Shown here: piece by piece, positions 1 to 4,596 of the stretch
Position numbering within the stretch: position 1 is the stretch's first letter
Layout: each line of letters opens with the position of its first letter
NCBI GenBank assembly: GCA_008501575.1
Contig: QQUO01000168.1
Span: forward strand, 1-6,491
Length of the DNA stretch: 6,491 nt
Reading direction: 5' to 3'
Source: Pseudomonadota bacterium
GTDB lineage: Bacteria > Pseudomonadota > Gammaproteobacteria > Xanthomonadales > Marinicellaceae
Notes under the pieces: generated by a model
What the model saw: the letters and a program-made list of their open reading frames with translations, nothing else
Told to the model about the DNA's origin: nothing
Database searches by the model: none
Translations under genes and position numbers: made by a program

Positions 1-762
1 AACGGGAAACAGAATTTGAAATAAGTCGAGGTCGGTGGTTTTTTGATAGGCTTCTGCCATGTTGCCACCATGAAACATTTTAAAGGTCTCATCAAACAGG
101 CGGGCAATGGGGACTTGATGGAGTAAGTGACGATGGGCGGTTATTTGGTGAGCCATTTCTGTCGGTAATGTGAGCCCTAATTTAGCTTCAAACCGCACTG
201 CACGCAACATCCGCACGGGATCTTCGATGAAACGCTGGTCGGCCTGGCCGATCAGTTTCAGTTCACCACGCTCCAAATCCCCGACACCCCCGACAAAATC
301 CAACACCACCCGATTATCGATGTCATAATAAAGTGCATTGCAGGTAAAATCGCGGCGGATGGCGTCTTGTTCAATGGTGCCAAAGACATTGTCACGTATG
401 ATTTGGCCTTTTTTAAGTATCCGATCACCGCTGTCAGAACCACGAAAAGTGGCAATTTCATAAACCTGATTACCCATATAAATATGGGCCAGGCGAAAAC
501 GGCGACCAATCAAACGACATTGACCTTTAAACACTTTTTTGACATCTTCGGGCGTGGCATCAGTGGCAATATCGAAATCTTTTGGGTGTAAGCCCAATAA
601 TAAATCGCGTACCGCGCCACCGACCAAATAAGCTTCATAGCCGGCGTTCGTCAGTTTACGAATAATTTTTTTAACCGCTGGGGTAATCTCGCCGTGGGGG
701 AGGTGATGTTGATCAGTGCGGTATGTAACTGGGTGATGATTTAGCAAGTTGTCTGGCTTCAT
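1..762 (-). CDS. pcnB: Poly(A) polymerase I (N-terminal 254 codons, 3' end outside window)
   Basis: The product adds 3' poly(A) tails to RNA, which in this family promotes RNA decay. Translation on the minus strand gives 254 residues with no stop before the left edge. The nucleotidyltransferase head is clear: LVGGAVRD at 46-53, the metal-binding DFD at 62-64 followed by IATDATPEDV, RRDFTCNALYYD at 136-147 and EDPVRMLRAVRF at 180-191. LIGRRFRLAHI at 84-94 matches the signature that separates bacterial poly(A) polymerases from CCA-adding enzymes. Similarity to E. coli PcnB as I recall it is strong and continuous to LFP near residue 253. The E. coli protein is about 465 residues, so the C-terminal RNA-binding and basic tail are missing only because of the window edge. 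ATG at 762 is chosen because a TAA lies in frame at 774-772. Only an ATT (768-766) could extend it. No Shine-Dalgarno precedes the ATG. Confidence 0.93.
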   Translation of the reverse strand, partial: MKPDNLLNHHPVTYRTDQHHLPHGEITPAVKKIIRKLTNAGYEAYLVGGAVRDLLLGLHPKDFDIATDATPEDVKKVFKGQCRLIGRRFRLAHIYMGNQVYEIATFRGSDSGDRILKKGQIIRDNVFGTIEQDAIRRDFTCNALYYDIDNRVVLDFVGGVGDLERGELKLIGQADQRFIEDPVRMLRAVRFEAKLGLTLPTEMAHQITAHRHLLHQVPIARLFDETFKMFHGGNMAEAYQKTTDLDLFQILFPV

Positions 763-783
763 TCTAATCGCTTATAGTATAAT
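749..783 (+). promoter_or_regulatory. Predicted promoter for fdxA, overlapping pcnB start
   Basis: TTGTCT (749-754) and TATAGT (773-778) are spaced by 18 bp. A perfect TATAAT (778-783) overlaps but has no -35 at the usual distance. The -35 lies inside the first codons of pcnB on the other strand, so the two divergent promoters are interlocked and RNA polymerase probably cannot occupy both at once. Confidence 0.5.
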
Positions 784-803
784 TGCCTTTTGTTTTAAAT
801 CAA
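776..803 (-). promoter_or_regulatory. Predicted sigma70-type promoter for pcnB
   Basis: On the minus strand, TTGATT (803-798) and TATACT (781-776) are separated by 16 bp. Transcription would begin near 769, leaving a leader of roughly 7 nt before the ATG. The -10 lies inside TTATAGTATAA (772-782), which reads almost the same on both strands and also supplies the -10 for fdxA. This is a consensus match only. Confidence 0.5.
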
Positions 804-807
804 GGAG
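802..807 (+). promoter_or_regulatory. Shine-Dalgarno of fdxA (decides the start)
   Basis: AAGGAG ends 7 nt before the ATG at 815. It fixes that start. A longer in-frame reading from TTG at 749 would add 22 residues that are not ferredoxin-like and would overlap the promoter. Confidence 0.85.
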
Positions 808-814
808 CCATTCA

Positions 815-1147
815 ATGACTTTTGTCGTCACCGAAGCCTGTATCAAGTGTAAATACACCGACTGCGTTGAGGTTTGTCCGGTGGATTGTTTTCATGAAGG
901 TCCTAATTTTTTAGTGATTGATCCCGAAGAATGTATTGATTGCACTTTATGTGAACCAGAATGTCCGGTGGATGCCATCTATCCAGAGGATGATTTACCG
1001 GCCGGTCAAGAGCATTTTCTTGAAATCAATGCCGAATTGTCGCCCAAATGGCCGGTTATTACCGCCATGATTGACCCCCCTGAAGATGCCGATGAATGGG
1101 CCCAGGTCGAAGATAAAATAGACTTATTGGATCGTGGCGATCCTTAA
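815..1147 (+). CDS. fdxA: 7Fe ferredoxin (one [3Fe-4S] and one [4Fe-4S] cluster), FdxA type
   Basis: This is a small soluble electron carrier of 110 residues. The first 60 residues follow Azotobacter vinelandii ferredoxin I almost exactly, with all nine cysteines shifted by one: C9, C12, C17, C21, C25, C40, C43, C46 and C50. By that alignment C9, C17 and C50 bind the [3Fe-4S] cluster. C21, C40, C43 and C46 bind the [4Fe-4S] cluster. C12 and C25 are free. The C-terminal half, including NAELSPKWP and the acidic ending, is the extension typical of this family (usually about 107 residues). Its redox partner cannot be told from the sequence. It is transcribed alone, divergent from pcnB and convergent with bamC, whose stop lies 38 nt away. 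It has its own good Shine-Dalgarno. The symbol follows the common name for this family. Confidence 0.93.
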   Translation: MTFVVTEACIKCKYTDCVEVCPVDCFHEGPNFLVIDPEECIDCTLCEPECPVDAIYPEDDLPAGQEHFLEINAELSPKWPVITAMIDPPEDADEWAQVEDKIDLLDRGDP

Positions 1148-1185
1148 TTAGCCATGCCAGCTAAAGCCTTAAATAGTGGTTGTTA

Positions 1186-1827
1186 TTAAGAGGCTGAAGG
1201 ATCATCGCCGGCAATGGCGGCATTAAAGAGGTGACTAAATAAGTCATCGACCACAAAAGCAGAAGGCGTTTTAAAATCTAAGGTCTGTATCCAAATTTGT
1301 TGCTTTTTCGGTAACTTTAAACAAGTCAGGACATATTGACCCGAACGGTCTATGTATCTGCTTTCAAAAGTGAATAACTTTTTAAAGAAGCCCTGTTCTT
1401 CCACGGTTTTATTTATGGGGTCGTCATAGTGTAAAGTCACTTGGCAGTCAGCTTCATTGGATTCAATAATAAACCAGTGTTCGCCAAAGTCAGCATTCAT
1501 CAATTGCCAAACGTCTATGTCATTGTAAATTTCCATGGTTGGAACACCGTCGGCATCAATAATAACCACATTTTCATCGCTGCTACGGCGTTTGGCAAAT
1601 GCCATTTCCGGGGGTCTTACCGCATCGATAGTAATCGGTTGATGGTTGCTGCTGACTTCCGGTATCTCCAATTGGCCGGTGTCTTGTGGTAAGTCCAAAC
1701 CTTCTACTTTTTTCAAAGGTGGAACTTGTTCGGCTTGCAGGTAGGGTTCTTCCTTGACCATACGGCCACAACCGCTTAACAGTGCCAACAGGCCGGCGGT
1801 AAAAATCACTTGATTTATTATTTTCAT
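1186..1827 (-). CDS. bamC: Outer-membrane assembly lipoprotein BamC, short form
   Basis: BamC is an accessory lipoprotein of the BAM complex, which inserts beta-barrel proteins into the outer membrane. The 213-residue product starts with a lipoprotein signal peptide, with a lipobox ending LSGC and lipidated Cys20. The +2 residue is Gly, so no inner-membrane retention signal is seen. An unstructured segment follows (about 25-75) with PYLQAEQVPPLKKVEG, LPQDTGQLEIPEV and RPP, matching the part of E. coli BamC that binds BamD. Residues 80-205 look like one helix-grip domain. E. coli BamC has about 344 residues and two such domains, so this version lacks one. The ATG overlaps the dapA stop as ATGA, and AGGAG (1843-1839) lies 11 nt upstream, so translation is probably coupled to dapA. 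The dapA-bamC order is the same as in E. coli and supports the call. Confidence 0.85.
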   Translation of the reverse strand: MKIINQVIFTAGLLALLSGCGRMVKEEPYLQAEQVPPLKKVEGLDLPQDTGQLEIPEVSSNHQPITIDAVRPPEMAFAKRRSSDENVVIIDADGVPTMEIYNDIDVWQLMNADFGEHWFIIESNEADCQVTLHYDDPINKTVEEQGFFKKLFTFESRYIDRSGQYVLTCLKLPKKQQIWIQTLDFKTPSAFVVDDLFSHLFNAAIAGDDPSAS

Positions 1828-2738
1828 GCTTGTGTAAACTCCTGTTTAATGGCGCTTAAGTGTTGTTTTAGTTGCGTTTGATTTAAGGACATCAACTGTA
1901 ATGGACGGCGGATGCCGGATGATAGCATTTTTGCGGCAGCCATAACAGCTTTAATCGGTCCCGGATTGGGTTCAAGACTCAATAATTGATAGAGCGATTG
2001 TAATGATTGGTTAAGGTCACGGGCTTTGCCGAAATCACCCAAAGTGATGGCATGGCAGATTTGTTGTAAGGTCAATGGGCGGACATTGGCAGCGACACTG
2101 ATAACCCCGACTGCACCTTGGTGCATGGCCTGACAAAAACTGTCATCATCACCTGAAAGCACTGCAAATGAGTTGATTTTTGCTAATTGTTGGATGCGCT
2201 CCATATCGGCCTTGGCTTCTTTAATGCCGATAATGTTGGGGTGCTTGGCCAGTGCCTGGGTGGTTTTGGTGTGTAAATCATTGCCGGTTCTTGATGGCAC
2301 ATTATAAAGCAGTATTGGTATCGGGCTGGCATCAGCAATGGCCCAAAAATGATCCATTAAAGCTTGTTGTGTTAATCGTAAATAATACGGGGTGACGACC
2401 AGTGCCACTTGCGCGCCACAGGCGGCGGCCTGGTTGTTGTTGGTCATCACTTGTTGTGGTGAGATGGCTCCGGTGCCGGCTACCAGCAAAGTATCAGAAC
2501 CCGCACAGCGCTCTGCTGCCATGGTCCATAGTTGTTGCGTCTCTTGAGCGTTTAATAATGCAGATTCACCGGTGGTGCCAGTAATGACTAATCCGGGTGT
2601 TTTAATGTTAATGTGCCAATCCAGTAAGTCTTTATATTGATCCCAATTAATTTCACCATGGTCATGCATCGGAGTTACTAAAGCCACCATGGCACCGGAC
2701 AGACTTTGCTTTACTTGAAGACTTTGTTTATTTTGCAT
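1824..2738 (-). CDS. dapA: 4-hydroxy-tetrahydrodipicolinate synthase
   Basis: This enzyme condenses pyruvate with aspartate semialdehyde, the first committed step to diaminopimelate and lysine, in the cytoplasm. The 304-residue TIM barrel is the normal size. Active-site residues are all present by alignment to E. coli: Thr55 in GTTGES, Tyr119 in TPYY, Tyr145 and Arg150 in YNVPSRTG, and Schiff-base Lys173 in IGIKEA. SGDD near 196-199 and GVISVAANV are also family motifs. The residues that bind inhibitory lysine in the E. coli enzyme are changed: His53, His56, Asn80 and Glu84 correspond to Ala64, Thr67, Ile92 and Gln96. The start is taken as ATG 2738. A TTG directly before it (2741) would add one residue. 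Shine-Dalgarno support is weak, with only AAG in range. It is first gene of an operon with bamC and divergent from bcp. Confidence 0.95.
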   Translation of the reverse strand: MQNKQSLQVKQSLSGAMVALVTPMHDHGEINWDQYKDLLDWHINIKTPGLVITGTTGESALLNAQETQQLWTMAAERCAGSDTLLVAGTGAISPQQVMTNNNQAAACGAQVALVVTPYYLRLTQQALMDHFWAIADASPIPILLYNVPSRTGNDLHTKTTQALAKHPNIIGIKEAKADMERIQQLAKINSFAVLSGDDDSFCQAMHQGAVGVISVAANVRPLTLQQICHAITLGDFGKARDLNQSLQSLYQLLSLEPNPGPIKAVMAAAKMLSSGIRRPLQLMSLNQTQLKQHLSAIKQEFTQA

Positions 2739-2745
2739 CAAAAAC

Positions 2746-2773
2746 TTGTGCTTAAGTTTTAAAAGGCCATAAT
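2746..2773 (+). promoter_or_regulatory. Predicted promoter for bcp
   Basis: TTGTGC (2746-2751) and CATAAT (2768-2773) have a 16-bp spacer. The start point would fall near 2780 and give a leader of about 16 nt. The match is weaker than that of the facing dapA promoter. Confidence 0.35.
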
Positions 2774-2800
2774 TATAGGATGTTTTTTAATTAATATGAA
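2772..2800 (-). promoter_or_regulatory. Predicted promoter for dapA-bamC
   Basis: On the minus strand a perfect TATAAT (2777-2772) has TTCATA (2800-2795) 17 bp upstream. The -10 overlaps the perfect palindrome ATAATTAT (2769-2776) and faces a plus-strand -10 for bcp. The -35 overlaps the first codons of bcp. Confidence 0.45.
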
Positions 2801-3281
2801 TGAAACCATGCTAAAAATTGAAGACCAAGCCATGCAACACCCCATCCAAATGACCAATGGCGCCACGACATCAATGGCACAAGTGGTTAAAAATTACCTG
2901 TGCGTATTTTTTTATCCGCGAGCCAATACCCCAGGTTGTAGCCAGGAAGGTCAGGACTTTAGTGCCCATTATGACCGCTTTAAGGATTTAGGTTGTGAGG
3001 TGTTGGGGGTTTCAGCAGATGGTTTGAAAAAACAACAAAACTTTAAACTCAAATATGACATGCCTTTTGAATTGGTGGCAGACACCGAGGAAGTGCTGTG
3101 CCGTGCTTTTGATGTGATTAAAGAAAAAAACATGTATGGTAAAAAGTTTATGGGCATCGAGCGCAGCACTTTTGTGCTTAATGCTCATGGTGATGTGATG
3201 CTGTCGTGGCGAAAGGTTAAGGTCAAAGGCCATGTTGAAGAGGTGCTGCAACAAGTGACACAATTGCTGGAAGAAAATTAA
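2796..3281 (+). CDS. bcp: Peroxiredoxin of the Bcp/PrxQ family (thiol peroxidase)
   Basis: It reduces hydrogen peroxide and organic hydroperoxides through a reactive cysteine, in the cytoplasm. The 161-residue thioredoxin-fold protein is close to the family length. The peroxidatic site is FFYPRANTPGC (38-48), with Cys48 as the attacking residue and the preceding Pro and Thr conserved. The resolving cysteine of E. coli Bcp, five residues after the peroxidatic one, is Gln53 here. Other cysteines are at 36, 67 and 102, and Cys102 aligns with E. coli Cys99. GIERSTFVLNAHG (120-132) is the conserved strand that carries the active-site arginine. The usual N-terminal APDF motif is degenerate. ATG 2796 is preferred, but ATG 2808 (Met5) is possible. 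AGGA lies 15 nt before 2796, too far to be a convincing Shine-Dalgarno. It is divergent from dapA. In E. coli gcvR lies between these two genes; it is absent here. Confidence 0.9.
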   Translation: MNETMLKIEDQAMQHPIQMTNGATTSMAQVVKNYLCVFFYPRANTPGCSQEGQDFSAHYDRFKDLGCEVLGVSADGLKKQQNFKLKYDMPFELVADTEEVLCRAFDVIKEKNMYGKKFMGIERSTFVLNAHGDVMLSWRKVKVKGHVEEVLQQVTQLLEEN

Positions 3282-3307
3282 TTCACCATTGGAAAGCATC
3301 GATATCC

Positions 3308-3336
3308 TGTGAAATGTGGTGGTGATTGGGTATAAT
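3308..3336 (+). promoter_or_regulatory. Predicted promoter for icd
   Basis: A perfect TATAAT (3331-3336) has TGTGAA (3308-3313) 17 bp upstream, a weak -35. It sits in the 92-bp gap between bcp and icd, so icd can be transcribed independently. The leader would be about 30 nt, with AGGA (3364-3367) placed 6 nt before the icd ATG. Confidence 0.5.
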
Positions 3337-3345
3337 CGCCCACCA
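3317..3345. repeat. Dyad symmetry spanning the icd -10 box
   Basis: TGGTGG (3317-3322) and CCACCA (3340-3345) form outer arms. GATT (3324-3327) and AATC (3334-3337) form inner arms around a 6-nt centre that runs into TATAAT. It is followed by an A-tract rather than T's, so it is not a terminator for bcp. An operator over the -10 is possible. Confidence 0.35.
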
Positions 3346-3373
3346 TTAAAAAAAACAAAACATAGGACAAAAA

Positions 3374-4381
3374 ATGACGCAAAAAATCATTGTTATTAAA
3401 GGAGACGGTATCGGGCCGGAAATTATGGATGCCACTTTGGCGGTATTAGATCAACTCGGATTAAACTTTGAGTATGAATTTAAAGAAGCCGGTTTAGCCG
3501 CGCTGGAAAGTCAGGGCGACTTATTGCCGCAAGATACCCTGGATGCCATTTCAGCCCAAGGGGTTTGTTTAAAGGGTCCTTTGACCACGCCTGTGGGTAA
3601 AGGGTTTAGCTCAATTAATGTGGCCATGCGTCGCTACTTTAAGCTGTTTGCCAACGTCCGACCGGTTATTTCCTTTCCGGGCACCTTAGCGCGTTATAGT
3701 GACATCGATATTTTAACAATACGTGAAAATACTGAAGGTGCGTATTTAAGTGAAGGCCAGACCATCAATAAAGAACGCACCATTGCTGAATCAAAGATTG
3801 TGGTCACCAGAGAGGCTTCGGAAAATATTGTTCGCTACGCTTTTGAGCTGGCAAAAAAAGCCGGGCGTAAAAAAGTGACGGCCGTGCATAAAGCCAATAT
3901 TATGAAAACCACCTCCGGCTTGTTTTTGGAAGTGGCACAAGAAATGGCCAAGGAATATCCCGGCATTAAATTTAATACACTGATTGTTGATAATGCCTGT
4001 ATGCAGTTGGTGATGAATCCGGAACAGTTTGATGTGATTGTAACCACCAATTTATTTGGTGACATTATTTCTGACATATGTGCCGGTTTGGTGGGTGGTT
4101 TGGGTTTAGCACCGGGTGCCAATATTGGTCAAGATGTGGCCATGTTTGAGGCGGTTCATGGCTCAGCACCGGATATCGCCGGACAAAAAATTGCCAATCC
4201 GACTTCACTTATTTTGGCCGCCGCCATGATGGTTGAGCATTTGGGTTATGTTGATAAAGCCAACCGCATCAGACAAGCGGTTACCAAAACCATTGGTGCC
4301 AGGGATCGTTTAACCGGTGATATGGGTGGCCGTGCTAAAACTGCAGAATATGCCGAGGCAGTAATCAGTCGATTAAACTGA
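3374..4381 (+). CDS. icd: Isocitrate dehydrogenase, predicted NAD-dependent
   Basis: It oxidatively decarboxylates isocitrate to 2-oxoglutarate in the TCA cycle. The 335-residue protein belongs to the IDH/isopropylmalate dehydrogenase fold. Isocitrate specificity is indicated by SINVAMRR at 80-87, where Ser80 and Asn82 match E. coli Ser113 and Asn115, together with Arg86, Arg96 and Arg117. Catalytic Tyr124 (in ENTEGAY) and Lys173 (VHKANIMK) are present, as are metal-binding Asp206, Asp230 and Asp234. The cofactor loop reads HGSAPDIAG (262-270). Asp267-Ile268 stand where the NADP enzyme of E. coli has Lys344-Tyr345, which is the known NAD-type signature. It is about 80 residues shorter than the E. 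coli enzyme, as is usual for this NAD-linked group. AGGA lies 6 nt before the ATG. It has its own predicted promoter. A homoisocitrate or isopropylmalate role is less likely because of the SxN motif. Confidence 0.87.
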   Translation: MTQKIIVIKGDGIGPEIMDATLAVLDQLGLNFEYEFKEAGLAALESQGDLLPQDTLDAISAQGVCLKGPLTTPVGKGFSSINVAMRRYFKLFANVRPVISFPGTLARYSDIDILTIRENTEGAYLSEGQTINKERTIAESKIVVTREASENIVRYAFELAKKAGRKKVTAVHKANIMKTTSGLFLEVAQEMAKEYPGIKFNTLIVDNACMQLVMNPEQFDVIVTTNLFGDIISDICAGLVGGLGLAPGANIGQDVAMFEAVHGSAPDIAGQKIANPTSLILAAAMMVEHLGYVDKANRIRQAVTKTIGARDRLTGDMGGRAKTAEYAEAVISRLN

Positions 4382-4432
4382 AGTGTAGATTGTCAGCCAT
4401 TGAAAAGTCTGACGGTGGAATTGGGTTTTTAA

Positions 4433-4488
4433 GGGCATGAATTGTCAATAAAGTGACAGTGTGTTGCGGTTTTACAACATTTATGCCC
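4433..4488 (+). ncRNA. Possible structured RNA element: three-way junction
   Basis: Hand folding gives a closing stem of 10 pairs (4433-4442 with 4479-4488, GGGCAT against ATGCCC plus four more pairs, one of them G-U). Inside it are a first hairpin TGTCA/TGACA (4443-4447 with 4454-4458, 6-nt loop) stacked directly on the closing stem, a 4-nt linker, and a second hairpin GTTG/CAAC (4463-4466 with 4475-4478, 8-nt loop) ending exactly at the closing stem. It lies between icd and the barrel gene. No promoter is evident just upstream, so it would be transcribed only by read-through from icd or from an unseen promoter. As DNA, TGTCA-N6-TGACA also has the spacing of CRP/FNR-family sites. The strand is assumed from the neighbours. 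Confidence 0.3.
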
Positions 4489-4490
4489 AT

Positions 4491-4520
4491 TGTGTGAATT
4501 ATTTAGGCTAAATTCACACA
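4491..4520. repeat. Perfect 10-bp inverted repeat
   Basis: TGTGTGAATT (4491-4500) and AATTCACACA (4511-4520) are exact inverted copies around a 10-nt centre. A second symmetry, ATTTAG-G-CTAAAT (4501-4513), is offset within it. As RNA it makes a strong hairpin two bases after the three-way junction. As DNA it resembles CRP half-sites TGTGA and TCACA, but separated by 16 bp instead of 6, one helical turn more. No T-tract follows directly, so it is not a simple terminator for icd. Confidence 0.7.
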
Positions 4521-4547
4521 GTAAAATTGACTTTGTGTTGTTTTTTT
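4516..4547 (+). terminator. Weak alternative hairpin with T7 tract (possible attenuator)
   Basis: ACACA (4516-4520) can pair with TGTGT (4534-4538) around a 13-nt loop, followed by TG and seven T's (4541-4547). The 5' arm is also the end of the 4491-4520 hairpin, so the two folds exclude each other. The 5-bp stem is weak for a terminator, and the 10-bp hairpin should win unless something blocks it. Confidence 0.2.
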
Positions 4548-4585
4548 GCAAAAATTGCATTATTAATATATTAAATTAACGTTAA
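4538..4585 (+). promoter_or_regulatory. AT-rich palindromic promoter region of the barrel gene
   Basis: TTGTTT (4538-4543) and TATTAA (4561-4566), 17 bp apart, are a possible promoter, though AT-rich DNA gives such matches easily. Over it lie TGCAA-N3-TTGCA (4547-4559), the perfect 12-bp palindrome TTAATATATTAA (4563-4574) and, one base later, the perfect 10-bp palindrome TTAACGTTAA (4576-4585). These could be operators or simply easily melted DNA. Confidence 0.35.
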
Positions 4586-4596
4586 ACGTCAAATTG

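Noticed and set aside
258..591. Open frames opposite to or out of frame with pcnB
   Set aside because: They overlap a clear pcnB coding frame and show no recognisable domain or Shine-Dalgarno.
749..814. N-terminal extension of fdxA from a TTG at 749
   Set aside because: The added residues are not ferredoxin-like, the stretch holds the promoter, and a strong AAGGAG fixes the start at 815.
1148..1164. TTAGC-N7-GCTAA directly after the fdxA stop
   Set aside because: A 5-bp AT-rich stem without a T tract is expected by chance.
1165..1195. Stem AGCCTTAA against TTAA-GA-GGCT between and into the ends of fdxA and bamC
   Set aside because: It has a 2-nt bulge, a 13-nt loop and no T tract on either strand, so I do not call it a terminator for the convergent genes.
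3835..4122. Minus-strand open frame inside icd
   Set aside because: It is the antisense shadow of a strongly conserved gene with no initiation signals.
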